Shown one piece after another: positions 16,275 through 26,233 of a stretch of 48,670 nucleotides of DNA. The stretch spans positions 1 through 48,670 of the forward strand of contig NZ_FOIF01000010.1 of the NCBI RefSeq assembly GCF_900111575.1, given 5' to 3'. Source of the DNA: Anaerobranca gottschalkii DSM 13577. Its GTDB lineage: Bacteria; Bacillota; Proteinivoracia; Proteinivoracales; Proteinivoracaceae. Below the pieces are notes generated by a model, which saw nothing but the letters and a program-made list of their open reading frames with translations, was not told the origin of the DNA and did not search any database. The first letter of the stretch is position 1, and the number at the start of each line of letters is the position of its first letter. A program made the translations under genes and the position numbers.

Positions 16275-18821
16275 TTGAATTATGAAGCTATTTTAAATGA
16301 AATAAAGGATAAAATAGATATTGTAGATTACATTGGACAGTTTACAGAGCTAAAGAAAAGGGGAAACCTTTATCAAGGAAAGTGTGTTCTTCACAATGAC
16401 AAAGATACCCCCTCACTAACGGTTTATGATGAAACCCAAAGTTTTTATTGTTTTGGTTGTAAAGCTGGTGGAGGAGTTTTAGACTTTGTAAAGGAATATT
16501 ATAATTTTGATTTCAATGAAGCATTAGAATTCTTGGCGGAAAAAGCAGGGATTCAATTATCCCATATTGATTTATCAGTATATCGTAAAAAAAAGGCGAG
16601 GGTTCAACAAAATCAAGTACAACTAGAAGCTTCTAAAGAAGTTATGATCAAAACGGCAAATGTGGGTAAAGAGTACCTGAAAAGTAGGGGTATTACAGAA
16701 CAAACGGTAAATGATTTTGAATTAGGATATGATGATAAAAACAATTCTATAGTAATTCCCATCCACGACGGTATGGGTAAAGTAGTGGGGTTTAGTAATC
16801 GGTTTTTAGATGAAGGGGTAGAACCTAAATATAAAAACTCTAGGAATGATGAAGTTTTCAACAAAGGGGAACTTTTATATAATCTCCATAGAGGTAGAAA
16901 ACACCTAACCGATACCCTTTACGTAGTAGAAGGTTATTTCGATGTCATGAGTTTGTGGCAAAGTGGTTTTTTAAGTTCAGTAGGGATAATGAAGGATGTC
17001 CTTACAGAACAGCAAGGGAAAATAATTGCTAAGCTATGTAAAGGTAAACAATATAAAGCTGGAAAAACCATTATTTTAATTCCCGATAATGATTCTACTG
17101 GTATAAAAAGTGTTGAAAAAAATAAAAAAATATTATTAGATGAGGAACCTACTTTAGACATTCGGGTAGCCATACCAGAACATCCCTATAAAGATGTCAA
17201 TGATATCTTAAAGGCTGAGGGAGAAGAGGGAGTTCAAAGGCTTTTAGAAAAGACCGTCTACGCCGATTACTTTATTTTAAAACATCTACTAAATGAGCAG
17301 AAAACCGTTGAAAAGGAATATTTAGTTGCTAAAGAATATATCACTCAAAATGTCTATAATGAAATGGTAGCAGAAGATTTAATTAAGTATCTGGCGGAGC
17401 GTTGGTCAAAAACAGTTTTACAGGTTAGAGAATATTTAGAAATCACAAAGGGAAAAACTAAAGGTAAAATGCCCCACAATACCTTTGTTGAGAAACAAGT
17501 GTTGGGAATACTATTGGAACACCCAGGAAAAATTGATGAAGTTGCCGATGTTTTAATTCCCGACCTCTTTTATAATAATCAAAATAGATATATCTACGAA
17601 ATTATTCTCAATCAATATCAAAAAACAGGGGAAGTATCACAACTACATTTATATTTAGAACTGCAAAAAAGAGAAGCTGTAGATAATATTCAAAACTTAT
17701 TTACCGAACTAACTTCAAATGCTCCACCACCTTCAGAACTCCATAAAGGAGTAGGAATTCTAAAAGATTTATACCTAAAGCGTAAGCTTTATAAAGCTGT
17801 AGAACAAATCGGAGATTTAGTTACTGAAAATGAAGAGGCATCTGTAGATAGTATTGCTTCTCAAGCTCAAGAACTAATTTTCCAAGCCACTGATATCAAT
17901 ACAAATCAAAAAACTATCTATGATATTAATGAACTACTTGCAAATAGGTTAGAAGAATATGTTAAGCGAAAGGAAGGATTAACTCCTAGGGGACTTCAGA
18001 CAGGGTTTATGTCCCTAGATAGCTTAACAAATGGTTTTAAAAATAAACACTTAATAATTTTAGCTGCTGCTACTTCTACCGGTAAAACTGCCTTTAGTTT
18101 AAATATTGTAAGGAATGTAATTAAGAGAAAACTCCCTGTAGCTTTTATCAGTCTTGAGATGAGTGCAGAAGAAATTATGGATAGATTGATAATCCAAGAG
18201 TTAATGATCGATAACCAAAGGTATGAACGGGGAGAATTAGGTGATAAAGAATTTACAGAATTTGTTCAAAACCTTAACCTTTTATATAACTTGCCATTAA
18301 GAATCAGTGATGAAAGGGGTATAAATGTTTCCCAAATAAGGGCTAGATTAAGGAGAATGAAGGCCCAAATGGGAGGATTAGGCTTAGTTGTTATCGATTA
18401 TCTTCAAACTATAGCCATCCCCGAAAATGCTGCTAACCAAACTACCGCTAGGGCAGTAGGTGAAATAGTCCTTCAGTTGAGGAATTTAGCTGCTGAACTA
18501 GATACTCCAATCATCCTGCTTTCTCAGATAAACCGTAGTTATTCCCAAAGACAAGATAAAAGACCTCAAGTTTCAGACCTTAGGGAATCTGGAAATATTG
18601 AGGAATTTGCCGATATGATAATTTTCCTATATCGCCATGCCCGAACTAGTCTTCAGGCCTTTGAAGAAGCAAAGGCTGAAGGAAGGGAAAATGAAGTAGA
18701 AATTATCGTAGCTAAAAACAGGACTGGTAAGACTGGAACTACTACTTTGATCTTTGATGACAGATATTTACGCTATATTGATCCTTTAGGAGAATCTTTA
18801 GAAAAAAGTGCTCCTAGGTAG
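16275..18821 (+). CDS. Fused DnaG-type primase and DnaB-type replicative helicase
   Basis: This 848-residue protein begins at a TTG behind ggaggaggg. Residues 1-100 are a CHC2 zinc finger (Cys37, His40, Cys59, Cys62). Residues 130-330 are the DnaG catalytic core: EPKYKNSRNDEVFNKG, TOPRIM Glu219 in VVEGYFDV, Asp271/Asp273 in IPDNDSTG, and DVNDIL at 307-312. Residues 330-395 resemble a short DnaG-like linker. Residues 402-500 match the DnaB N-terminal domain (EKQVLGILLEHP). Residues 570-840 are the RecA-type motor: Walker A with Lys604, catalytic Glu628 (FISLEMS), Walker B IDYLQ, RESGNIEEFAD, and the arginine-finger region KNRTGKTG. Every active-site motif is intact. It should prime and unwind at replication forks. 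In most bacteria these are two genes. Confidence 0.93.
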   Translation: MNYEAILNEIKDKIDIVDYIGQFTELKKRGNLYQGKCVLHNDKDTPSLTVYDETQSFYCFGCKAGGGVLDFVKEYYNFDFNEALEFLAEKAGIQLSHIDLSVYRKKKARVQQNQVQLEASKEVMIKTANVGKEYLKSRGITEQTVNDFELGYDDKNNSIVIPIHDGMGKVVGFSNRFLDEGVEPKYKNSRNDEVFNKGELLYNLHRGRKHLTDTLYVVEGYFDVMSLWQSGFLSSVGIMKDVLTEQQGKIIAKLCKGKQYKAGKTIILIPDNDSTGIKSVEKNKKILLDEEPTLDIRVAIPEHPYKDVNDILKAEGEEGVQRLLEKTVYADYFILKHLLNEQKTVEKEYLVAKEYITQNVYNEMVAEDLIKYLAERWSKTVLQVREYLEITKGKTKGKMPHNTFVEKQVLGILLEHPGKIDEVADVLIPDLFYNNQNRYIYEIILNQYQKTGEVSQLHLYLELQKREAVDNIQNLFTELTSNAPPPSELHKGVGILKDLYLKRKLYKAVEQIGDLVTENEEASVDSIASQAQELIFQATDINTNQKTIYDINELLANRLEEYVKRKEGLTPRGLQTGFMSLDSLTNGFKNKHLIILAAATSTGKTAFSLNIVRNVIKRKLPVAFISLEMSAEEIMDRLIIQELMIDNQRYERGELGDKEFTEFVQNLNLLYNLPLRISDERGINVSQIRARLRRMKAQMGGLGLVVIDYLQTIAIPENAANQTTARAVGEIVLQLRNLAAELDTPIILLSQINRSYSQRQDKRPQVSDLRESGNIEEFADMIIFLYRHARTSLQAFEEAKAEGRENEVEIIVAKNRTGKTGTTTLIFDDRYLRYIDPLGESLEKSAPR

Positions 18822-18849
18822 TTGACAAATTATTTACAAGTGGTAAACT
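18822..18849 (+). promoter_or_regulatory. Promoter of the M-box/mgtE unit
   Basis: TTGACA (18822-18827), a 16-base spacer and TAAACT (18844-18849) start one base after the primase-helicase stop. The -35 is perfect and the -10 is fair. Confidence 0.6.
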
Positions 18850-18858
18850 AAATATGTA

Positions 18859-19027
18859 ACCTCGTTAGGTGAGGCTACTATATGAACATAGGCTACTGCC
18901 CAGAAATGTCTAGAGACACCAATGGGTAGAACAGGCACTGCCGAAATAAGGCATGCTTAATGTAGCTGAGTGTTATGTATTAACTACTCTACGTCATATA
19001 GTGCTGAAACTCAAACGTATGAGGTGG
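18859..19027 (+). ncRNA. M-box (ykoK leader) magnesium riboswitch
   Basis: The leader carries the conserved M-box blocks in order: cgttaggtgaggct, atatgaacataggct, actgcccagaaatgtc, gacaccaatgggta, gaacaggcactgccgaaataagg, taatgtagctgagt and gctgaaactcaaacg. The aptamer senses Mg2+. A strong intrinsic terminator follows before mgtE, so high Mg2+ is expected to stop transcription. Its position in front of a Mg2+ transporter supports the call. Confidence 0.95.
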
Positions 19028-19050
19028 GTTAATTATGCTATGCATTTATT

Positions 19051-19080
19051 GCCTTCCTCAAATTGAGGAAGGCTTTTTTT
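19051..19080 (+). terminator. Riboswitch-controlled terminator before mgtE
   Basis: The 10-bp stem gccttcctca/tgaggaaggc has a three-base loop and is followed by seven or more T residues. It lies between the M-box aptamer and the mgtE ribosome site. Confidence 0.9.
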
Positions 19081-19127
19081 AATAACACATAAGAAACTAT
19101 GTGTATATTTTGAAAGGGGTGAGTTAA

Positions 19128-20483
19128 ATGGCATTAGAAAAACAAGCATGGGAGAAAATATTACGCTATTTAAGGATAAGGGATAAAGAACGAACGGATC
19201 TACTAGACGATCTACTACCCCAAGATTTAGCAGAACAAATTTATAGTTTACCAAATCAAGAGAAAATAGAGATATTTGGTTTATTGAACAATGAAGAAGC
19301 AGCAATAATTTTAGGTGAAATGGAACTAGAACAACAAGCAAAAATAATTTCTCTGTTATCACCTAAAATTGCAGCAGATATTTTATCTGAAATGCCTTAC
19401 GATGATATGACTGACCTTTTAGGTGAACTAAAAGAAGATCTGAAAAACAAAATTTTAGGCTACATGCAAAGTGATGATGCTGAAGAAGTAAGGGAACTGC
19501 TAGAATATCCAAAGGACTCTGCTGGTGGTATTATGACCACAGAGTTTATCGCCTTCAAAGAAACTTTAACTGTAAGAGAAGCTATTAAAGGATTAAGGGA
19601 ACTAGCACCTTCGGCAGAAACAGCCTATTATATCTATGTCATTGACGAAGATGAAAGGTTAGTGGGGGTTGTTTCATTAAGGGAGTTAATTATCGCCGAT
19701 GAAAACGAGATTTTAAGGGAAATAATGAGAACCAATGTTGTAAGTGTAGAAGCAGAAACTGACCAAGAGCAGGTTGCTCAAATGGTACAAAAATACAACT
19801 TCCTAGCAATTCCCGTTACTGATAAAGATAATAAACTACTAGGTATAATTACTGTAGATGATATCATGGACGTTATAGAAGAAGAAACAACTGAGGATAT
19901 CTACCACTTAGTAGGTACTTCAGAAGTAGAAGGAACTACCTTAGTTGAAGCAAGACCTTTCTCCATTGCAAGAACCCGTTTACCTTGGTTAATTATATGT
20001 CTCTTAGGTGGATTGTTTTCAGGAAGTGTAATCTCCGTTTATGAAGAGACATTAGATGCCATCGTAACTTTGGCATTCTTTATCCCAGTTATTATGGATA
20101 TGGGTGGAAATGTTGGTTCCCAATCTTCCACAGTTTTTGTGAGGGGAGTAGCCACTGGCGAAATTCCACCAAATAAGATGTTTAAGTATTTCTTAAAAGA
20201 AATTAAAGTGGGCCTTATTATGGGGATAATCTGTGGTATAACCATTGCTTTGGCTGCATCTTTATGGCAAGGTATGCCTATCTTAGGCTTAGTGGTAGGG
20301 ATTTCTATGTTCTGTACAGTTACTTTGGCGGCAACTATCGGTACATTAATACCTCTAATCTTTACGAGATTCGGTATTGATCCTGCTGTTACAGCCGGTC
20401 CCTTTGTAACTACTATAAAAGATGTAACAGGGTTAATGATTTACTTCTATATCGCTACAGCTTTTATGGATTATTTAATGTAA
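19128..20483 (+). CDS. mgtE: Magnesium transporter MgtE
   Basis: This 451-residue protein has the full MgtE layout. A helical N-domain (about 10-130, with the MgtE_N pattern ending GYMQSDDAEEVRELLEYPKDSAGGIMTTEF) is followed by two CBS domains (about 140-255) and a C-terminal membrane domain of five helices from about 285, with VITGIK-like packing and the conserved MDMGGNVGSQSST segment lining the pore. It is a Mg2+-gated channel in the cytoplasmic membrane. Expression should be set by the M-box and terminator upstream. The ATG follows gaaaggggtg. A terminator follows the stop. Confidence 0.97.
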   Translation: MALEKQAWEKILRYLRIRDKERTDLLDDLLPQDLAEQIYSLPNQEKIEIFGLLNNEEAAIILGEMELEQQAKIISLLSPKIAADILSEMPYDDMTDLLGELKEDLKNKILGYMQSDDAEEVRELLEYPKDSAGGIMTTEFIAFKETLTVREAIKGLRELAPSAETAYYIYVIDEDERLVGVVSLRELIIADENEILREIMRTNVVSVEAETDQEQVAQMVQKYNFLAIPVTDKDNKLLGIITVDDIMDVIEEETTEDIYHLVGTSEVEGTTLVEARPFSIARTRLPWLIICLLGGLFSGSVISVYEETLDAIVTLAFFIPVIMDMGGNVGSQSSTVFVRGVATGEIPPNKMFKYFLKEIKVGLIMGIICGITIALAASLWQGMPILGLVVGISMFCTVTLAATIGTLIPLIFTRFGIDPAVTAGPFVTTIKDVTGLMIYFYIATAFMDYLM

Positions 20484-20485
20484 TT

Positions 20486-20509
20486 AAAAAGCACCTTCTG
20501 GTGCTTTTT
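20486..20509 (+). terminator. Terminator after mgtE
   Basis: The stem aaaaagcacc/ggtgcttttt with a tetraloop begins two bases after the mgtE stop. Confidence 0.9.
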
Positions 20510-20512
20510 CTA

Positions 20513-20541
20513 TTGACATTAGTATGTCAAATATATACTAT
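20513..20541 (+). promoter_or_regulatory. Probable asnS promoter
   Basis: TTGACA (20513-20518), 17 bases, then TACTAT. A perfect TATAAT also occurs at 20539. The -35 is the left half of a palindrome, TTGACAT-TAGT-ATGTCAA, which could be an operator. No T-box leader motif is visible between it and asnS. Confidence 0.55.
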
Positions 20542-20642
20542 AATAGTATAAATTATCCAGGGAAAAATCCTGTGAAAGTTGTATTAAACTAAATTAAGTG
20601 ATATAATTTACAGAATAAAACTTTGTAGTTGGAGGGTAGATT

Positions 20643-21935
20643 ATGGTAGAAACAAGAATAGCTGATATAGCTAAATTTGAAGGACAAGAAGTAATAATTA
20701 AAGGGTGGCTTTATAACAAAAGGTCTTCTGGAAAAATCCTATTTTTACAAATCAGGGATGGTTCTGGGTTCATTCAAGGGGTAATGGTAAAAAACGAAGT
20801 AGGTGAAGAAATTTTCGAAAAAGCTAAAGAAATTACCCAAGAATCTTCCATTATCGTTTATGGTACAGTAAAAAGGGAAGAAAGGGCACCAAGTGGTTTT
20901 GAGTTAATACTAAAGGATGTTGAATTGGTTCACTTAGCCCCTACATATCCCATTGCCAAAAAAGAACATGGTGTGGATTTCCTAATGGATCATCGCCATC
21001 TCTGGCTCCGTTCTCCAAGACAAGTAGCTATTATGAGGGTGAGAAATACCATTGTCAATGCTACCAGGGAATTTTTTGATAAAAATGGTTTTACTTTGAT
21101 CGATGCTCCTATTTTAACCCCATCTGCCTGTGAAGGAACTACTAACCTATTTGAAACTGAGTATTTTGATACTAAAGCATATCTATCTCAAAGTGGACAA
21201 TTATACATGGAAGCTGCTGCTATGGCTTTAGGAAAGGTTTATTGTTTTGGACCAACCTTTAGAGCGGAAAAATCAAAAACTAGGAGACATTTAATTGAGT
21301 TCTGGATGATTGAACCAGAAATGGCCTATGTTGAATTTGAAGAAAACTTACAAATCCAAGAACAGTTTGTTTCATATATTGTAGAAAAAGTCTTAGAGAA
21401 AAACCTAGCAGATCTTAAAGTATTAGATAGAGATATTTCTAAGTTAGAAAATATTAAAGCACCTTTCCCCCGAATTACTTACGATGATGCCATTAAGTTG
21501 TTACAGGAAAAAGGTGAAGATATAAAATGGGGCGATGATTTTGGTGCACCCCATGAAACTATTATTGCTGAATCCTTTGATAAACCGGTATTTGTGACCC
21601 ATTATCCAACTGAAATTAAAGCCTTTTACATGAAACCCCATCCTCAAAGACCAGAAGTGGTATTGGCAGCAGATTTAATTGCACCAGAAGGTTATGGTGA
21701 AATTATTGGTGGTAGTGAGAGAATTGCTGACTTAGATCTGTTACTAAAGAGGATTGAAGAACACAATCTCCCTAAAGAAGCCTATCAATGGTACATTGAT
21801 TTAAGGACTTATGGTTCAGTCCCCCATTCTGGTTTCGGTCTAGGTTTAGAAAGAACTGTAGCCTGGATTTGTGGACTAGATCATGTCAGGGAGACAATAC
21901 CTTTCCCCAGATTATTAAACAGACTTTATCCATAA
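20643..21935 (+). CDS. asnS: Asparaginyl-tRNA synthetase
   Basis: This 430-residue class IIb synthetase attaches asparagine to tRNA-Asn. The N-terminal OB-fold (about 1-105) reads the anticodon. The catalytic core has motif 2 [22 protein letters not shown] and motif 3 [16 protein letters not shown]. The AEKSKTRRH and EFWMIEPEM sequences are typical of AsnRS rather than AspRS. The ATG follows ttggagggt. Terminator hairpins lie on both sides, so the gene is transcribed alone. Confidence 0.95.
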   Translation: MVETRIADIAKFEGQEVIIKGWLYNKRSSGKILFLQIRDGSGFIQGVMVKNEVGEEIFEKAKEITQESSIIVYGTVKREERAPSGFELILKDVELVHLAPTYPIAKKEHGVDFLMDHRHLWLRSPRQVAIMRVRNTIVNATREFFDKNGFTLIDAPILTPSACEGTTNLFETEYFDTKAYLSQSGQLYMEAAAMALGKVYCFGPTFRAEKSKTRRHLIEFWMIEPEMAYVEFEENLQIQEQFVSYIVEKVLEKNLADLKVLDRDISKLENIKAPFPRITYDDAIKLLQEKGEDIKWGDDFGAPHETIIAESFDKPVFVTHYPTEIKAFYMKPHPQRPEVVLAADLIAPEGYGEIIGGSERIADLDLLLKRIEEHNLPKEAYQWYIDLRTYGSVPHSGFGLGLERTVAWICGLDHVRETIPFPRLLNRLYP

Positions 21936-21940
21936 GATGG

Positions 21941-21966
21941 AAACCGTGGGAAACCACGGTTTTTTT
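21941..21966 (+). terminator. Terminator after asnS
   Basis: The stem aaaccgtgg/ccacggttt with a GAAA loop is followed by a T-run. Confidence 0.92.
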
Positions 21967-22071
21967 GTATATTCTCCTTCCTTAAAAAATATATAAAAAT
22001 TAGAAGGGTTTTAATCTTCTGTGTTGAAAATATATTATGTACAATTATCCTCGGGAGGAGGTATCGGCGAT

Positions 22072-23139
22072 ATGTCTGAAATGATGAAGGTTGTGATGAA
22101 AACTAAAGGGGAAAGGGGAGCAGTATTAACTGTCAAGGAAATTCCTAAAATAGGGCCTAAGGAGGTATTAGTTAAAGTTTTGGCCACCAGTATATGTGGT
22201 ACTGATCTTCACATATATAAATGGGATCAATGGTCGCAAAAACGAATAAAACCACCTTTAGTGGTAGGCCATGAATTTGCCGGTGAAGTGGTAGAGGTGG
22301 GTAGTGAAGTAGAAAATATCAAGGTGGGAGATGTGGTTTCTGCAGAAACCCATATCGTTTGTGAAGTTTGTGAACTGTGTCGGACTGGAAATGCCCATTT
22401 ATGTGCAAATACTAAAATATTAGGGGTAGATACCCAAGGTACATTCGCTGAATACGTAGCTTTACCAGCAGTTAACGCTTGGGTAAATCCTAAAGGAGTA
22501 GATCCTGCTTTTCTCTCAATCCAAGAACCTTTAGGTAATGCTGTCCAAACTTTATTAGCGGGAGAAATTATTGGTAAAACCGTTGCTGTAGTAGGTTGTG
22601 GTCCTATCGGCATTTTTGCAGTTGCTGTGGCTAAAGCTGTGGGAGCAGCTAAAGTGATAGCCTTAGAAGTTAATGACTATCGCTTAAACTTAGCTAAAGA
22701 GCTGGGAGCAGATGTAATAATTAACCCTAAAAATGAAGACCCTATAATTAAAGTATTAGAAGAAACAGAAGGCTTAGGGGTAGATGTGGTAGCAGAAATG
22801 TCAGGAAACCCCACAGCTTTAAAGCAAAGTCTAAAATATGTTAAATTAGGAGGTAGAGTTTCTCTCCTTGGAATACCTGCTGAAGAAGTTTCAATAGATA
22901 TCGCCAATGATGTTGTTTTTAAAGGGATCAACCTTCAAGGTATAGTGGGAAGGAGAATGTACGAAACTTGGTATCAAGTTAAAGGTTTAATACAGTCTGG
23001 AAAATTAAATCTCGCCCCTGTTGTCACCCATCGACTACCTTTGGAAGAATTCCAAAAAGGCTTTGAACTTATGGAATCTGGACAGTGTGGTAAAGTAGTC
23101 CTATATCCAGACATTAAAATTTTAGAACAGTATAAATAA
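22072..23139 (+). CDS. tdh: L-threonine 3-dehydrogenase
   Basis: This 355-residue zinc-dependent medium-chain dehydrogenase oxidises threonine to 2-amino-3-ketobutyrate. It has the catalytic zinc site [12 protein letters not shown] and GHEFAGEV, four cysteines of the structural zinc ([18 protein letters not shown]), and a Rossmann fold with [20 protein letters not shown]. The ATG at 22072 lies ten bases after gggaggagg. An upstream GTG frame would include the ribosome site. It is followed after 13 bases by kbl, the next enzyme of the pathway, which fixes the substrate. Confidence 0.95.
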   Translation: MSEMMKVVMKTKGERGAVLTVKEIPKIGPKEVLVKVLATSICGTDLHIYKWDQWSQKRIKPPLVVGHEFAGEVVEVGSEVENIKVGDVVSAETHIVCEVCELCRTGNAHLCANTKILGVDTQGTFAEYVALPAVNAWVNPKGVDPAFLSIQEPLGNAVQTLLAGEIIGKTVAVVGCGPIGIFAVAVAKAVGAAKVIALEVNDYRLNLAKELGADVIINPKNEDPIIKVLEETEGLGVDVVAEMSGNPTALKQSLKYVKLGGRVSLLGIPAEEVSIDIANDVVFKGINLQGIVGRRMYETWYQVKGLIQSGKLNLAPVVTHRLPLEEFQKGFELMESGQCGKVVLYPDIKILEQYK

Positions 23140-23152
23140 GGAGGAAGAAATT

Positions 23153-24328
23153 ATGAACCTATCCTTTTTAGAAGAAAAAATAGCTGAATTAAAAGAAGCA
23201 GGAGTCTATAGGAAATTACCGGTATTAGAAGGTCCTAACGAGGCTGAGATAATTTTGAATGGTCAGAGGGTAATTAACTTATCTTCCAATAATTATCTCG
23301 GTTTTGCCAATCATCCAAAACTTAAAGAAGCAGCTATAGAAGCAGTAGAAAAATATGGTGTCGGTGCTGGTGCAGTTAGAACCATTGTCGGTAATATGGA
23401 TCTTCACGAAGAATTAGAAAAGTTATTAGCTCAATTCAAAAGGGAAGAAGCGGTAATGGTATTTCAATCAGGGTTTAACTGTAATGCCGGTACCATTCAA
23501 GCTATTGTAGAGAGGGGAGACTTAATTGTTTCCGATGAACTGAACCATGCCAGTATCATAGATGGTTGTCGCTTAAGTAGCGCCGATAAGACAATCTATA
23601 AACACTGTGATATGGAAGATTTAGAAAGGGTACTTCAGGAAAATAGAGAAAAATACCGGAATGTATTGATTATTACCGATGGGGTATTCAGTATGGATGG
23701 AGACATTGCCCCATTACCAGAAATAGTTAAATTGGCAGAAAAATATAATGCTTTAACCTATGTCGATGATGCCCACGGTTCTGGAGTATTAGGGGAAAGT
23801 GGACGGGGAACAGTAGATCACTTTAACCTTCACGGGAAAGTTGACTTTACCATCGGTACCTTATCGAAGGCTATTGGAGTTATTGGTGGTTATGTTGCAG
23901 GTAGTGAAGTGATGAAAGATTGGTTACTACACCGAGGTAGACCCTTGCTCTTTAGTACATCTCTACCACCAGCAGCGGTGGCACCTATTATAGTGGCGAT
24001 AAAAGAACTTATGAGAACAACGGAATATACTGAAAGATTGTGGGATAATGCCCGTTACTTTAAAGCTGGTTTACAAGAACTAGGATTTGACTTAGGTAAA
24101 AGCCAAACTCCAATTACCCCTGTGATAATCGGCAATGAAGCTAAAACGATGGAATTTAGTCGCAAACTCTTAGAAAAAGGGGTATTTGTATCTGGAATTG
24201 TATTCCCTACAGTTCCAAGGGGAACCGGTAGAGTTCGTTGTATGGTAACAGCAGGGCATACTAAAGAACAATTAGATAAAGCTATTGCTGTTTTTAAAGA
24301 AGTGGGACATCAGATGGGAATAATTTAG
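23153..24328 (+). CDS. kbl: Glycine C-acetyltransferase (2-amino-3-ketobutyrate CoA ligase)
   Basis: This 391-residue PLP enzyme of the alpha-oxoamine synthase family converts 2-amino-3-ketobutyrate and CoA to glycine and acetyl-CoA. Visible motifs are [45 protein letters not shown] and the PLP lysine in [13 protein letters not shown]. The motifs are shared with 8-amino-7-oxononanoate synthase, but the tdh gene 13 bases upstream makes the threonine pathway assignment firm. A taaggagg site precedes the ATG. Confidence 0.95.
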   Translation: MNLSFLEEKIAELKEAGVYRKLPVLEGPNEAEIILNGQRVINLSSNNYLGFANHPKLKEAAIEAVEKYGVGAGAVRTIVGNMDLHEELEKLLAQFKREEAVMVFQSGFNCNAGTIQAIVERGDLIVSDELNHASIIDGCRLSSADKTIYKHCDMEDLERVLQENREKYRNVLIITDGVFSMDGDIAPLPEIVKLAEKYNALTYVDDAHGSGVLGESGRGTVDHFNLHGKVDFTIGTLSKAIGVIGGYVAGSEVMKDWLLHRGRPLLFSTSLPPAAVAPIIVAIKELMRTTEYTERLWDNARYFKAGLQELGFDLGKSQTPITPVIIGNEAKTMEFSRKLLEKGVFVSGIVFPTVPRGTGRVRCMVTAGHTKEQLDKAIAVFKEVGHQMGII

Positions 24329-24410
24329 TTAAAAAATTTATCTAGGATGGGAACTTTTATAAAAAACAAATCGTCTAAAGGGTACCAATAAATGTAAGGA
24401 GGAGAATAAA

Positions 24411-26207
24411 ATGAAAAGGAGCTTGTCCTTATTAATCATAACAATACTTCTTTTATCTGTTGCAGGTTGTACTGAACCCACCAGTTCCCATACTAGTAAT
24501 CCCTTACCAACGGTAAATAATTTGGCTAACCTTAATAGATTGCTTAAAAACAGTCAGCGCTATTGGGGGATTAGATTTGGTGCAGAGATTGCTTTAGATA
24601 CTGCTGAAAAACAATCAAACACCAGAGACCACTCGTCAACTAATGTTCAAGTAAAAGGTATTGACGAAGGAGATATTATTAAAATAGATGGTGAATATCT
24701 GTACGGAATTGTAGGTAGCGAAATAGTAATTGTTCGCCTTTATCCAATTGAGGAAGGGGAAATAGTAGGGAAAATAACTTTCAAGGAAAATTTCCTTCCC
24801 CAAGAATTGTATATTGATGGAGATAAACTAGTAGTAATAGGATATAAATACGACTATTCAACATATGATAGGCCAGTTTTCCACGGCAGATGGTTTTATT
24901 ATAGTGATTTTACTCAAGTTTATGTCTATGATATATCTAACCACGGAAAACCAAAGCTCACTAGGGAATTAGAAGTAGAAGGTCATATTTTATCTACTAG
25001 GTTGAAAGATTCTTACCTTTATTTGATTACTAACAAATACCTATGGTATACGGAAATTTCAGGAAACCCTGCTCCTAGGTATAAAGACTCAGCTAAAGGG
25101 GATGAAGAAGAACAAAAAAAATTAGAAGAGATCTACTATTTCCCACAAGGAGAACTTTCAGGTTTTATCAATATAGTAGCCCTATCTATTCAAGATGACA
25201 AAAAAGAAGCTACGATAGAAACCTTTTTAGGTAATGGGCAAAATATCTACATGTCCCATGAAAATTTATACATCGCCCTTACCACTGATAATTCTACAAT
25301 AATTCACAAATTTGCTATAGATAAACAAAATATTTCTTATAAAGGTCGAGGTAAAGTTTCAGGTTGGGTATTAAACCAATTTTCTATGGATGAATACGAA
25401 GGTTATTTCCGCATAGCAACTACTAGTCATCGGAATGAATCATTAAACAACCTTTACGTTCTTGATCAAAATATGAAGACAGTAGGTAAACTGGAAAATT
25501 TAGCACCTACTGAACGAATCTATGCCGCAAGATTTACCGGTGAAAAGGCATATCTTATAACCTTTGAAATAATCGACCCCTTATTTGTCATTGATTTACA
25601 AAATCCCAGAGCCCCTAAAGTGTTAGGTGAGTTAAAGATTCCGGGGTTTAGCAACTATCTACATCCCATTGATGAAAATCACCTCTTAGGAATAGGAAGG
25701 GATACAACGGTAACAAATATTTGGGGAAGGGAAATGGCTATAGAACTAGGTATAAGACTAACTATTTTTGATGTAACAGATCCTAATAATCCTAAAGAAA
25801 AATTTGTAGAAACTATTGGAGGCAGAGGAACCTATTCAGAAGCTTTATACAATCATAAAGCAGTATATTATCATAATAATCGTTTAGCATTTCCAGTTTG
25901 GGAAACAAAAGAAATTGTCAACTCTCCATCTGGAAGGGATTCAGCAGTATCAAGTATAGATTATAATATTTCTTTTATTGGAGCATATATCTATGAAATA
26001 AGTACTGATAATGGATTTAAATTAGGAGCTAAAATTTCTCATTTTACAGCAGAACAGATGGAAAATCTCCATGAAAAATGGTATATTGATTCTAGTATTA
26101 AGAGAATTGTCAGCATAGAAAATTATCTCTATTCAATTTCAGATACTGAAATTCAAATTCACGATATTTCTAATTATCAAACAGTTAAAACCATAAAAAT
26201 TCAATAA
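24411..26207 (+). CDS. Lipoprotein with C-terminal beta-propeller domain
   Basis: This 598-residue protein has a lipoprotein signal with lipobox VAGC (Cys20). The segment NVQVKGIDEGDIIKIDGEYLYGI is the hallmark of the family of secreted proteins with a beta-propeller distantly related to WD40 (Beta_propel). The rest is a series of beta-rich repeats such as VYVYDISNHGKPKLTRELEV and LFVIDLQNPRAPKVLGEL, which look like propeller blades. Such proteins are extracellular, tethered to the membrane, and of unknown function. A gtaaggaggag site precedes the ATG. It is monocistronic, followed by a long hairpin. Confidence 0.85.
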   Translation: MKRSLSLLIITILLLSVAGCTEPTSSHTSNPLPTVNNLANLNRLLKNSQRYWGIRFGAEIALDTAEKQSNTRDHSSTNVQVKGIDEGDIIKIDGEYLYGIVGSEIVIVRLYPIEEGEIVGKITFKENFLPQELYIDGDKLVVIGYKYDYSTYDRPVFHGRWFYYSDFTQVYVYDISNHGKPKLTRELEVEGHILSTRLKDSYLYLITNKYLWYTEISGNPAPRYKDSAKGDEEEQKKLEEIYYFPQGELSGFINIVALSIQDDKKEATIETFLGNGQNIYMSHENLYIALTTDNSTIIHKFAIDKQNISYKGRGKVSGWVLNQFSMDEYEGYFRIATTSHRNESLNNLYVLDQNMKTVGKLENLAPTERIYAARFTGEKAYLITFEIIDPLFVIDLQNPRAPKVLGELKIPGFSNYLHPIDENHLLGIGRDTTVTNIWGREMAIELGIRLTIFDVTDPNNPKEKFVETIGGRGTYSEALYNHKAVYYHNNRLAFPVWETKEIVNSPSGRDSAVSSIDYNISFIGAYIYEISTDNGFKLGAKISHFTAEQMENLHEKWYIDSSIKRIVSIENYLYSISDTEIQIHDISNYQTVKTIKIQ

Positions 26208-26233
26208 GACAAAAGTTTAAAGCAAAGGGAGAA

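Noticed and set aside
14146-18821. Prophage or plasmid origin of the replication operon
   Set aside because: No integrase, structural, lysis or partition genes, attachment repeats or composition break are visible. It cannot be excluded without genome context.
20542-20642. T-box leader before asnS
   Set aside because: The conserved T-box sequence (AGGGTGGNACCGCG type) and an antiterminator are absent and the leader is too short.
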